Shown: one piece after another, positions 50,471 through 59,702 of the stretch
How the letters are laid out: each line of letters begins with the position of its first letter
How positions within the stretch are numbered: the first letter of the stretch is position 1
Assembly: GCA_030530285.1 (NCBI GenBank)
Contig: JAUMVD010000004.1
Span: 1 to 60,794, forward strand
Origin: Bacillota bacterium
Lineage (GTDB): Bacteria > Bacillota > Clostridia > Peptostreptococcales > Anaerovoracaceae
Length of the DNA stretch: 60,794 bases
Direction: 5' to 3'
Made by a program: the position numbers and the translations under genes
The notes under the pieces: generated by a model
What the model was told of the DNA's origin: nothing
Database searches by the model: none
Seen by the model: the letters and a program-made list of their open reading frames with translations, nothing else

Positions 50471-52680
50471 GCTCTGCTCCTGTACGCCTCCAGTATGCCC
50501 GGGATGTTCTTGAAGGATCTGCATATCTTGTCGAGCTGCTCCTTATTTTTGACCATAAGTTTCAGATCGATTCTGTAAGTCTCGTCCTTATACTCCTGAG
50601 CGTGGAGTCCTGATATTGTGACATCCATATCCTCGCACACCTTGGATATGTCTGATATCATTCCCTTTTGTTCTGTGGTGATGATACTGATATCACCCGC
50701 AAATCCGGACTTGATCTTGTCCGGATCCCATATGACATCGATGAGACGCATCTTCTCATCATCAGGGAGCGCTTTGATGTTATCGCAGTCTCTCCTGTGG
50801 ACAGTGATGCCCCTGCCCTTCGTAATATATCCGATGATATCGTCTCCGGGAACCGGACTGCAGCAGTTGGCCATCCTGATCATCAGGTTATCCACGCCGT
50901 CCACCATGACGCCGGCCGGATCCTTATCCTTCTTAAACTGTTTCTCGTGTTCGGCCCTCTTCGTGGTCTTCTCACTGATCTCGTTCAGATCGTCAATCAG
51001 AGACTTTTCTTCCTTATCGGCCGCCACCTCATGCTCTTCATCGTAGTATCTCTTCAGCAGAGACGCGACTTTCGTCTGGAAGTTTCCGCCGTAACTCAGC
51101 TGGGTGTACATCTCGTCAGAACTCTTGAATTCCAGCTCTTTGACAGCCTTGTTCACGTATGAGTTCTTAAGCAAAAGCCTCGGATCGAAGCCTTTGCGCC
51201 TCAGATACTGATTGAAGAGGTCCTTGCCCTTATCAACAGAATCGTTTCGGTTTTCTTTTTTGAGCCACTGCCTGATCTTGTTTCTGGCGGAGCTGCTCTT
51301 GGCGATCTTCAGCCAGTCGATACTCGGACCGGCGGCATTGGAGGATGTGACGATCTCGATGATATTGCCGTTTTCCAGCTCGTGGTCTATGGTGACCATC
51401 TTGCCGTTTACCTTGGCGCCGACACATTTACATCCAACATCCGAGTGGATCTTGAAGGCGAAATCCAGCGGTGTGGCGCCGGCAGGCAGCTCGATCACAT
51501 CTCCCTGAGGTGTGAACACGAATACCTGATTGGAGAACAGATCCATCTTCAGGGACTCCATGAACTCCTTCGGATCCTTCACGTCCTTCTGCCATTCAAG
51601 GGCCTGTCTGAGCCATGATAACTTGACTTCCTCGTTATCGTGGGCGATGCCTTCTTTGTATTTCCAGTGGGCGGCGATACCGTATTCAGCGATCCTGTGC
51701 ATCTCATATGTTCTGATCTGGATCTCGAATGGCTTGCCGTTCTCTCCGATGACAGTCGTATGCAGCGACTGGTACATGTTAGGCTTCGGCATCGCGATAT
51801 AGTCCTTGAATCTGCCCGGTATCGGTTTCCACATGGTATGCACCAGACCAAGCACCGCATAGCAGTCTCTGACCGTTTCAACGATGATTCTTACGGCCAT
51901 CAGATCGAATATCTCATCGATATTCTTCTTCTGGTATTTCATCTTTTTGTAAATACTGTAGAAGTGTTTCGATCTGCCGTAGATTTCGTGTGTGATGCCG
52001 ATTTCATCCAGTGATGATTTGATTTTTTCCACCACGTGATTGATGACTTCTTCACGCTCTTCCTTGCGCTCACTGACCTGTTCGGCCAGATTGTAGTAAG
52101 CTTCCGGCTCCAGGAATTTGAGGGCGATATCCTCCAGCTCCATCTTCATGGTGTAGATACCAAGACGCGCGGCAAGAGGCGCATAGATATCCAGCGTCTC
52201 CTGACATTTCTCTACGATTTTTTCGTGCGTCATGTAGTTGATCGTTCTGAGATTATGGAGCCGGTCAGAGAGTTTGATGATCAGAACTCTGATGTCCTTA
52301 GACATGGCGAGGAACATCTTACGGAGGTTCTCCACCTGACGTTCCTCACTGCTGGCGAACTTAAGGGATCCCAGCTTGGTGACGCCGTCCACCAGAAGAG
52401 CGACTTCGTCACCAAAGGCTTCTTTCATCTCTTCTTCTGTGTACGGAGTATCTTCCACCACGTCATGGAGCAGCCCTGCAACGATCGTCTCGGCATCCAT
52501 GCCGAGATCAGCCAGTATCTCAGCTACCGCCATGGGATGGATGAGATACGGCTCTCCCGATTTACGAAGCTGCCCGCGATGCATCTCCTCGGCAGTGTCA
52601 TACGCTCTGCCGATGAGATCCATATCGTAGTTTGGGTTTTTTTCTGAAATTGCCGCCAGAAATTCTGATTTTTTCTTCAT
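50467..52680 (-). CDS. relA: Bifunctional (p)ppGpp synthetase/hydrolase Rel
   Basis: A 737-aa Rel. Domains in order are the HD hydrolase (GLLHDVVEDTPYTEEE), the synthetase (YGRSKHFYSIYKKM ... GRFKDYIAMPKPN), TGS (FVFTPQGDVIELPAGATPLDFAF), zinc-finger/helical part (MANCCSPVPGDDIIGYITKGRGITVHRRDC region) and C-terminal ACT. The RFKD motif and intact HD indicate a bifunctional enzyme. It starts the relA-dtd-MBL-hemZ-hisS-aspS run, 17 bases after secDF. Confidence 0.97.
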   Translation of the reverse strand: MKKKSEFLAAISEKNPNYDMDLIGRAYDTAEEMHRGQLRKSGEPYLIHPMAVAEILADLGMDAETIVAGLLHDVVEDTPYTEEEMKEAFGDEVALLVDGVTKLGSLKFASSEERQVENLRKMFLAMSKDIRVLIIKLSDRLHNLRTINYMTHEKIVEKCQETLDIYAPLAARLGIYTMKMELEDIALKFLEPEAYYNLAEQVSERKEEREEVINHVVEKIKSSLDEIGITHEIYGRSKHFYSIYKKMKYQKKNIDEIFDLMAVRIIVETVRDCYAVLGLVHTMWKPIPGRFKDYIAMPKPNMYQSLHTTVIGENGKPFEIQIRTYEMHRIAEYGIAAHWKYKEGIAHDNEEVKLSWLRQALEWQKDVKDPKEFMESLKMDLFSNQVFVFTPQGDVIELPAGATPLDFAFKIHSDVGCKCVGAKVNGKMVTIDHELENGNIIEIVTSSNAAGPSIDWLKIAKSSSARNKIRQWLKKENRNDSVDKGKDLFNQYLRRKGFDPRLLLKNSYVNKAVKELEFKSSDEMYTQLSYGGNFQTKVASLLKRYYDEEHEVAADKEEKSLIDDLNEISEKTTKRAEHEKQFKKDKDPAGVMVDGVDNLMIRMANCCSPVPGDDIIGYITKGRGITVHRRDCDNIKALPDDEKMRLIDVIWDPDKIKSGFAGDISIITTEQKGMISDISKVCEDMDVTISGLHAQEYKDETYRIDLKLMVKNKEQLDKICRSFKNIPGILEAYRSRA

Positions 52681-52697
52681 GTGCCCTTACCCTGTAA

Positions 52698-55262
52698 TTA
52701 CTCCTGCTCTGGTAATTCGATTACAACTTCAACGACTTCGTCTGTTTCAGCCGGAGCTTCTACAGGTGCTTCCTCCGAAGCTTTCACAGGTTCTTCTTCT
52801 GCGACTGGTTCAGTCTTTGGCTTGGAATTGCCCTTTACATATCGCTTTGAGCGTTTCTTATTTACATTGTTTTCGCGTTTAGGTTCTTTCTTGGCTTCAC
52901 TCTTTACTTCCTTGGCTTCCGCCTCAGCCGGAGCTGTATCCGGTGCCTTAGGTTCCGGAGCCTTGGTTTCCGGAGCGTTTGCCTTTAATGCTTTTGCTTT
53001 CGCGTACGGATTATTGCTCTCGCTGTCTCTCTTCGCCTTTTTCTTGGCTTTTTTCTCAGCCTCGCGGATCTGCTTCTGGTACTCCGATGTCCTGCTGCTT
53101 CTGCCCAGTTCGTAGTAAATCGGTGAGCATACGCAGATGGATGAATATGTACCCGCGATAACGCCTACCATCAGCGGCAGAACGAATTCTCTGATGGCCT
53201 CGCCTGCCATGATGACCATCGGTACCATAACGATGATGGTGGTGATGGACGTCATGAGGGAACGTCCCAGGGTCTGGGAGATACTCTGATCAATGGTCTC
53301 CAGCAGAGTTCCCCGTTTCATGTATCTCATGTTTTCACGTATTCTGTCGAAGATTACGATGGTATCGTTGATGGAGTAACCGACAACCGTCAGGATACCG
53401 GCAATGAACGGGTTGTCCACGGTAATGCCGAATATGGCGTAAAACGCGATGACGATCAAAACGTCATGCAATACGCCCAGCATGGACGCGCCGCCGAATT
53501 TCCATTGTCTGAACCGGATACGGATGTATATCATCATACATATCGCGGCGATAATGATTGCCAGGATCGCGTTGTTCCGCAGTTCTTTACCGACTGACGG
53601 ACCAAAGAATTCCTGGGACAAAACATCTTCATCTGTAGTTCCGAATTCTTCATTTATCGCATTTATCACTTCTGCACGTTCTGCTTTTTCGAGGGATTCA
53701 ATGGTACGTATAACGATCTGCGAGTTATCTGCTCCTGAGTAGATGATCTTTGGATCCAGATTGAACGGCTTAATCGCCTTCTCGACTTCAGAGATCTTTA
53801 CCTGCTTGCCCATATCCATCTGGATCATGGTGCCGCCGGTGAAGTCAATACCATAATTCAGTCCGCGCACCAGACCAAAGGCTAGGCCGATGATCAGGAT
53901 GCCTGCTGATATGCAATAGAAGATCTTTCTCTTGCTCATGAGCGGCAGTACGCGCTTCAGAGCAAAGACTGCGGTATTGTCGTTTCTGACGCCGAAGTAA
54001 GTTTTCTTCTGCATGCTCTCGGTCTGCGCCAGGAGTCTGACGAAGAACTGTGTGATCAATACAGCGGTAAGAATACTGATGATGATACTGATCATGAAGG
54101 TATATGCAAAGCCCTTAACCGCGCTGGTACCGATCTCATAAAGTATGACTGCAGCGATCAGTGTTGTGATCTGTGAGTCGACGATGGTCGTCATGGCTCT
54201 CTTCGTACCGGTTTCCGAGGCCACACGCACTGTCCTGCCGAGCATGATTTCCTCCCGGATACGCGAGAATATGATGACGTTGGCGTCTACCGCCATACCT
54301 ATACCGATGATAATACCGGCAATACCAGGCAGCGTCAGCACGCTTCCCATGGATGAGAAGATATTGAGTATGAGTACTACATAAAGCAGCAGCGCCAGGT
54401 CAGCGCATACACCCAGTCCTCTGTAAACGTATATCATCAGGATGAGGATCAGTGCCAGGCCGATCAGACCGGCGTAAATACTCATTTCCAGCGCATTATA
54501 TCCTATGGTTGCAGACTGTACGGACGAAGTGACTTCGTGGAGTGTGATCGGCAGCGCACCACCGTTGATCTGTGCTGCCAGAAGCTGCGCTTCCTCCTGT
54601 GTGAAGTCTCCCGTGATGGAACATCTGCCGCCCAGAATCGGTTCGTTTACATTCGGCGCGGAAATAATATTTCCGTCAAGAACGATGGCGATGGCGCCAT
54701 TTCCAACGCCTTCCATCGTCGATGTGACTTGTCCGTTAAAGGCCTTGGTTGTCGCCTCACCAAACAGATCCGCGCCCTTGTTGTCAAACTTCAGATTAAC
54801 GGCATAGCCCGTTGACTGGTCATCACGACCGGCTTCCGCGTCCTTAACATTGTCACCTTCCAGAACCACCGTGCCGTCTGCCAGCATGAACTGCAGCTTG
54901 GCAGTCGCGCCGATGAGTTCTATCGCTTCTTCAGGGTCGTCGACTTCCGGAATCTCTACCCTGATTCTATTTTCGCCTTCTATCGTTATCGTCGGTTCAC
55001 CCAGACCATTGGCATTGATACGATTTTCAATGACTGTCTGGGTCTGCTCCATGGCGTCACGCAATTCATCGTCATTGAGTTTTTTGATATCGTTCTTGTC
55101 GGCCTCCATGACAACATACACACCGCCCTTAATATCCAGGCCCAGGCTCATCCTGTCCTTGATAGGGTCGATGGGACCTATGCCTTTCACGGTAATAAGC
55201 CATCCAAAGGCAATGATCAGAACGATGATTACTGCTAAAACTTGTCTTAATCTGTAACTCAT
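52698..55262 (-). CDS. secDF: Fused protein translocase SecDF with a long charged C-terminal tail
   Basis: An 854-aa SecD-SecF fusion with twelve expected membrane segments. The SecD half has IDPIKDRMSLGLDIKGGVYV and the GMAVDANVIIFSRIREE motif; the SecF half has GLNYGIDFTGGTMIQ and GYSINDTIVIFDRIREN. It uses the proton motive force to help finish export. ATG 55262 follows GGAGGG; a 10-codon longer frame has no ribosome site. After the last membrane segment (about 725) comes a tail of about 120 residues rich in Lys, Ala, Pro and Glu, unusual for the family. It has its own promoter after the yajC terminator. Confidence 0.95.
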   Translation of the reverse strand: MSYRLRQVLAVIIVLIIAFGWLITVKGIGPIDPIKDRMSLGLDIKGGVYVVMEADKNDIKKLNDDELRDAMEQTQTVIENRINANGLGEPTITIEGENRIRVEIPEVDDPEEAIELIGATAKLQFMLADGTVVLEGDNVKDAEAGRDDQSTGYAVNLKFDNKGADLFGEATTKAFNGQVTSTMEGVGNGAIAIVLDGNIISAPNVNEPILGGRCSITGDFTQEEAQLLAAQINGGALPITLHEVTSSVQSATIGYNALEMSIYAGLIGLALILILMIYVYRGLGVCADLALLLYVVLILNIFSSMGSVLTLPGIAGIIIGIGMAVDANVIIFSRIREEIMLGRTVRVASETGTKRAMTTIVDSQITTLIAAVILYEIGTSAVKGFAYTFMISIIISILTAVLITQFFVRLLAQTESMQKKTYFGVRNDNTAVFALKRVLPLMSKRKIFYCISAGILIIGLAFGLVRGLNYGIDFTGGTMIQMDMGKQVKISEVEKAIKPFNLDPKIIYSGADNSQIVIRTIESLEKAERAEVINAINEEFGTTDEDVLSQEFFGPSVGKELRNNAILAIIIAAICMMIYIRIRFRQWKFGGASMLGVLHDVLIVIAFYAIFGITVDNPFIAGILTVVGYSINDTIVIFDRIRENMRYMKRGTLLETIDQSISQTLGRSLMTSITTIIVMVPMVIMAGEAIREFVLPLMVGVIAGTYSSICVCSPIYYELGRSSRTSEYQKQIREAEKKAKKKAKRDSESNNPYAKAKALKANAPETKAPEPKAPDTAPAEAEAKEVKSEAKKEPKRENNVNKKRSKRYVKGNSKPKTEPVAEEEPVKASEEAPVEAPAETDEVVEVVIELPEQE

Positions 55263-55307
55263 TATACCCTCCGATTGTACAGAAATACCCATTAAATCAT
55301 AATGTTT

Positions 55308-55336
55308 ATTTTACTACGTTTTGCCGCTTATAACAA
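55308..55336 (-). promoter_or_regulatory. Promoter of secDF
   Basis: On the minus strand TTGTTA (55336-55331) and TAAAAT (55313-55308) are 17 bases apart, about 46 bases before the secDF start codon and just after the yajC terminator. Confidence 0.65.
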
Positions 55337-55346
55337 GCATAATCAC

Positions 55347-55384
55347 ACTAAAAAACTGTTGCATCGATATCGACACAACAGTTT
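55347..55384 (-). terminator. Terminator after yajC
   Basis: On the minus strand AAACTGTTG and CAACAGTTT (55384-55353) form a perfect 9-bp stem over a 14-base loop, followed by a T-run. It separates yajC from secDF. Confidence 0.8.
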
Positions 55385-55413
55385 ATATCCGTTACTGCGT
55401 TGACCTCTTTGAA

Positions 55414-55905
55414 TTATTCTTCTTCCTTCGCTTCTTCAACGACCTCGGCAGCCTCTTCAACAGGGGCGCTGGCCACTTCTTCTGCTGCTTCTACAGGCTC
55501 TTCGATTTCTTCTTCGATCTCTTCTACTACAGGAGCGGCCTTCTTCATTCTCTTAGGTCTTGATTTCCTGACTTCGTTTTCTTCGGCGTCTGCCACTTCA
55601 TCGAAATCATCAGTATCTCTCTCACGGCGTCCAGGACCTTCCTTGACGACCTTGGATACAGACCATCTCATCATTTCGAATTTAACCTTGTCTGGGCCAA
55701 CCTGAACAACGATCGTTTCTTCCTTGGTCTTTACGACCTTCGCGCAAATGCCGCCGATGGTCACGATTTCATCTCCAACCTGAATACCGGCTCTCATTGC
55801 ATTTGTTTCTTTTTCTCTCTTTTTCTGCGGTCTGATCATCAGGAAATACATAACGACCAGCAATAACAGCAAAATACCTATCGACATCATTGAACTTCCG
55901 CCCAT
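55414..55905 (-). CDS. yajC: Preprotein translocase subunit YajC with acidic tail
   Basis: A 163-aa YajC: one N-terminal membrane segment (about 7-22), then the family motif MIRPQKKREKETNAMRAGI and the GDEIVTIGGICAKV fold. Typical YajC is 85-115 aa; here about 65 extra residues form an acidic Glu/Val/Ala tail (after PKRMKKAAP). YajC associates with SecDF, encoded next. ATG 55905 follows AAGGAGGATTTTAAGT and is only 48 bases after a tRNA-Leu gene, so it may share that transcript. Confidence 0.93.
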   Translation of the reverse strand: MGGSSMMSIGILLLLLVVMYFLMIRPQKKREKETNAMRAGIQVGDEIVTIGGICAKVVKTKEETIVVQVGPDKVKFEMMRWSVSKVVKEGPGRRERDTDDFDEVADAEENEVRKSRPKRMKKAAPVVEEIEEEIEEPVEAAEEVASAPVEEAAEVVEEAKEEE

Positions 55906-55953
55906 ACTTAAAATCCTCCTTAGCAGTTATCAATCGTTTCAATCAAAATATCA

Positions 55954-56040
55954 TGGTGCCGGCTGTGGGGGTCGAACCCACACGGTGTTGCCACCACGGG
56001 ATTTTGAGTCCCGCACGTCTGCCAATTCCATCAAGCCGGC
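55954..56040 (-). tRNA. tRNA-Leu (anticodon CAA)
   Basis: 87 bases including encoded CCA. The acceptor stem GCCGGCT pairs with AGCCGGC, the anticodon loop reads CTCAAAA (anticodon CAA, codon UUG), a long class II variable arm follows, and the T arm is GTGGG-TTCGACC-CCCAC. All arms pair. It lies between yajC and the RND gene. Confidence 0.95.
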
Positions 56041-56051
56041 GTAACGAAGAA

Positions 56052-56080
56052 ATTATACCATCACCCCGTTACTATTTCAA
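56052..56080 (-). promoter_or_regulatory. Promoter of tRNA-Leu(CAA)
   Basis: On the minus strand TTGAAA (56080-56075) and TATAAT (56057-56052) are 17 bases apart. It overlaps the last codons of the RND gene and should start a few bases before the mature tRNA. Confidence 0.8.
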
Positions 56081-59000
56081 GTTCTTCGTCTGCAATTTTC
56101 TCCATATGCTTTCTTGAAAATTTGTTATACATGACCGGTACCACGAACAATGTCATGATGGTGGCATACAGGAATCCTCCGATGCAGACGATAGCAACCG
56201 GCTGTACCATTTCGGCGCCGTTGCCGAGGCCCAGAGCCAGCGGCAGGAGTCCAAGTATGGTGGTTGCCGCAGTCATGATGACCGGTCTCATTCTGACAGC
56301 TCCGGCCTGAATAATGGCCTCCCGCTTGTCCATGCCCTCCAGCCTGAACCGGTTGATGGTATCCACCAGAACAATACCGTTGTTGACGACGATACCCATG
56401 AGCATGACAAATCCCATCATGGATACTACACTGAGAACATGACCGCAGATCAAAAGCGCCGCCATACCGCCGGTAAACGCCAGAGGTATGGTAAACAGAA
56501 TGATGAACGGCGATCTCAACGACTGGAACTGCGCTACCATGATCAGGTAAACCAGCAGGAACCCAACCGCCATCATCAGAAGCATCTGTTTCATGGAATG
56601 CATGATTTCCTCGTTCTGGCCGCCGTACTCTACGGTGACTTCGGCTGGAACCAGGTTCTTATCTCTGATCAGATCCCGGACCTGAGATGTGACCTTGGTA
56701 ACGTTATATCCGTCATTGACGGAAGCTGTCACAGTATATGACCGCTTCTGACCGTCATGGTTGATTTCCTTAAGGGAATAGTCCTTTTTGATGGTGGATA
56801 TCTTAGCAAGCGCCACTTTCTCGGTGGAACCATCCTCTTTCTCCACACGCAGCTTCATTTTCTCCAGATCCTGTCTGGTAAACTTCTCTTTCGTGGTATT
56901 GGCGATGCTTACGTCAACGCTTTTGCCGGATTTCGTAATGGTTGTAGCCGCCTTGTCCTTTTCGAGTTTGGCCGCCACCTGCTGATAGACCTGCGCCACG
57001 GTGAGTCCGTTCTCCATCGCCTTATTTTTGTTTACGGTGATGTGCAGTTCCTCGGTGCTGGCTTCGTTGATATCCGAAACGTCCGTCAGGGAGTCAAGGC
57101 CTGAGATTTCTTCTTCGATCTCCGCGCCGGTATCTCTCAGCACGTCCAGATCATCACAGTACAGATCGATACTGACATCCGCTTGTCCGGTCATATCGGA
57201 CATATCCATATCCGCGGAGGTCGTGATCTCCGCGTTATACTTCTTCGCATACTGATTCATCTTTTTCTTGATGAGTTTTCCTTTGTCAATGGAGTCCTCA
57301 TCCAGAACGATATACATTATGGTCTGGGTGGTGTCATCCTCTACCGCCGATGTGCCCAGGATGCCCAGCGTGTCCGATGACAGCATGGCGCCGACGGTGG
57401 TAACTCCATCGATCTTTCGGATGTCCTCCATGATTTCGTCGTTGGTCTTTGCTGTGTCCTTGAGGGTGCTGTCCTCAGGCATCTGGATATTCGCCGAAAC
57501 CTGCGGATTGCTCATGGCCGGCATGAATTCGAAACCGCGGGTAAGCAGCAGTCCTCCCATACCGAGCAAAAGCACCAGCGCGCCGATTACCAGCACCTTG
57601 CTGTGATCCAGGCTCCACATGGCGTATTCCTTGTATCTGTTGATGATCCTGCCGTTTTGACTCAGAACAGTCTTGGAAACGTCCCTTCTGAGCATGCCCT
57701 TGGCCATGGCAGGAGCCAGTGTTAACGCGATGATCAGGCTGGCAACCAGTGAATACGTTACGGTCAATGCCAGATCGGTAAAGATGTCCTTCGTCATGCC
57801 GTCAACGAAAATGATCGGAACGAAAACGCATATTGTCGTCAGCGTGGAAGACGTGATAGCGCCTGCCACCTGTGACGCCCCGGAAACAGCTGCCTGAACC
57901 GCCGAATAGCCCAGCGACCGCAGCCGGTACGTGTTTTCGATGACGACAATGGAATTGTCCACCAGCATGCCGATGCCTATGGCCAGACCTGACAGTGAGA
58001 TCATGTTCAGCGTGACTCCCGAGAAATACATGAGCGCCAGTGCGAACAAGACACTGAGCGGTATACTGATGGCGGTGATGATGGTCGGTCTGATATCTCT
58101 CAGGAAGAACAACAACACAAGAATCGCCAGAATGCCGCCCAAAAGCAGGTTCTTAAGCACAGAGCTGATGACCATGCGTATGGATTCGCCGCTGTCGGTA
58201 AGAGTTGTAAAGTGGAGGCCTTTGTTGGCCGCTTCCAGTTCTTCGAACTTGTCATTGATATTTGTGGAAACTTCTGCCGTGGCGTATGTCGACTGTTTGG
58301 TGAAGCTGAGCAAAACGCCGTTGTTGCCGTTGATCTTAGCGTATGTATCTGAATCATCGGCGAGATAAGTGACCGTAGCCACATCGTAGACCCTGATCGG
58401 ATCGACGCCATCTATTCCCATATCAAAGAGAACCAGATTTCTCAGTTCCTTTTCGTCTTTGATCTTATCTCCAACGCTGACGAGAAGCTTGGCCTTGCCA
58501 TCATCCACGTATCCTGCCGGCATCGCGAAATTCTGCGCGTTCAGGATAGCCGAAATATTATCCATGGTGATGACGCCCGTCATGTCCGCGCTGTCCAGCG
58601 CGGCCTGTTTCGCGTCTTCAACTTCTGACAGCGATTGCTGCAGCTGACTTACGACCGACTGAATCGCGCTCTGGGATGCGGCCATGTCCGCGTAATTCGT
58701 ACCCATGGTGAAGGAATCCGCGCCGTTTTCTTCCATGGTTTTCATGGCTTCTTCCAGCGCTTTGATCTGCTGGTCCAGAACATCCAGACCCTGTACGGCA
58801 GCCTGCAGCGTTTCAGGCGTTAATCCCTGATCTGCCATCTTCTGTTCATAGAAGGAGATCTGACTGGCGTCTCCGGTTTCCAATGCTGTATTGTAATCAT
58901 TCAGCAGTTCCTTCAGCGCAGCCCCTTCGTTTTTCTTTTGGATGAGTTCTTCCTTGGAACGGCGCATCTTTTCATATGCGGCGCCAAGATCCGATACCTG

Positions 59001-59699
59001 GTCTTTGCCTTTGTTGAGTTTCTTGTTCCCGCTCTTGGCTTTATTGATGCCGCTCCTGATCTGGCTTTCGCCCTTATTGAATTCTCGTTTTATCGCGTCG
59101 GAAACTTCCGCGTTGATCTGATCGATCTTATCTTGTGACAGCACGATCTGCAGTCCCTCATCGATCATTCCCATCGTGGTCAGAGACGCTACGCCTGTGA
59201 TGCCCTTCAGCGGGCTTTCGAGATTTTCACGCGTGAAATTTGACACCTCTGCGGAAGTCTTGTCTTCCATGGAGACAGCCGCAACCACAACAGGCATCAT
59301 ATTCATATCGATCTTCATGACCAGCGGGGTTCCGGCGTTTTCCGGGAAATTGCCTTCGATCTGATCGATCTTATCCCGGATATCGACTGACGCGGAGTCC
59401 ATATTGACATCGTCAGTGAATTCAAGCCAGACCATAGAATAGTTATCCGATGATACAGATGTGACGTTCTTGATGTTATTCAGAGTGGCCAGTTGCGCCT
59501 CCAGAGGCTCTGTCAGCTGCTGCTCCGCCTCCTCTGCGGTGGCCCCCGGATATGTAGTCATGACCATGGCATACGGCGTGTCGATTTTCGGAAAGAGGTC
59601 CGGCACCATCTTGTAAACGGACACACCGCCAAAAACCGCGACGATCACCGCGGCTACAAATATCGTAAATGGTTTTTTGACACTGAATTTAGATATCAT
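56061..59699 (-). CDS. RND family efflux transporter with inserted coiled-coil domain (SwrC/YerP-like)
   Basis: A 1212-aa HAE1-type RND pump. It starts FSVKKPFTIFVAAVIVAVFGG (first membrane helix), has the ATAEEAEQQLTEPLE porter start, the TM4-like GLAIGIGMLVDNSIVVIENTYR with the proton-relay Asp, and a matching TM10 region GFVMLMGIVVNNGIVLVDTINR. Typical length is about 1030. The excess is an inserted helical stretch (about 205-385) with coiled-coil and KLNKGKDQ-type repeats. Gram-positive relatives such as B. subtilis SwrC export surfactants or hydrophobic compounds. The start lies three bases after the DNA methyltransferase stop, with no adaptor or outer-membrane partner nearby. Confidence 0.92.
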   Translation of the reverse strand: MISKFSVKKPFTIFVAAVIVAVFGGVSVYKMVPDLFPKIDTPYAMVMTTYPGATAEEAEQQLTEPLEAQLATLNNIKNVTSVSSDNYSMVWLEFTDDVNMDSASVDIRDKIDQIEGNFPENAGTPLVMKIDMNMMPVVVAAVSMEDKTSAEVSNFTRENLESPLKGITGVASLTTMGMIDEGLQIVLSQDKIDQINAEVSDAIKREFNKGESQIRSGINKAKSGNKKLNKGKDQVSDLGAAYEKMRRSKEELIQKKNEGAALKELLNDYNTALETGDASQISFYEQKMADQGLTPETLQAAVQGLDVLDQQIKALEEAMKTMEENGADSFTMGTNYADMAASQSAIQSVVSQLQQSLSEVEDAKQAALDSADMTGVITMDNISAILNAQNFAMPAGYVDDGKAKLLVSVGDKIKDEKELRNLVLFDMGIDGVDPIRVYDVATVTYLADDSDTYAKINGNNGVLLSFTKQSTYATAEVSTNINDKFEELEAANKGLHFTTLTDSGESIRMVISSVLKNLLLGGILAILVLLFFLRDIRPTIITAISIPLSVLFALALMYFSGVTLNMISLSGLAIGIGMLVDNSIVVIENTYRLRSLGYSAVQAAVSGASQVAGAITSSTLTTICVFVPIIFVDGMTKDIFTDLALTVTYSLVASLIIALTLAPAMAKGMLRRDVSKTVLSQNGRIINRYKEYAMWSLDHSKVLVIGALVLLLGMGGLLLTRGFEFMPAMSNPQVSANIQMPEDSTLKDTAKTNDEIMEDIRKIDGVTTVGAMLSSDTLGILGTSAVEDDTTQTIMYIVLDEDSIDKGKLIKKKMNQYAKKYNAEITTSADMDMSDMTGQADVSIDLYCDDLDVLRDTGAEIEEEISGLDSLTDVSDINEASTEELHITVNKNKAMENGLTVAQVYQQVAAKLEKDKAATTITKSGKSVDVSIANTTKEKFTRQDLEKMKLRVEKEDGSTEKVALAKISTIKKDYSLKEINHDGQKRSYTVTASVNDGYNVTKVTSQVRDLIRDKNLVPAEVTVEYGGQNEEIMHSMKQMLLMMAVGFLLVYLIMVAQFQSLRSPFIILFTIPLAFTGGMAALLICGHVLSVVSMMGFVMLMGIVVNNGIVLVDTINRFRLEGMDKREAIIQAGAVRMRPVIMTAATTILGLLPLALGLGNGAEMVQPVAIVCIGGFLYATIMTLFVVPVMYNKFSRKHMEKIADEELEIVTG

Positions 59700-59702
59700 G
59701 TA

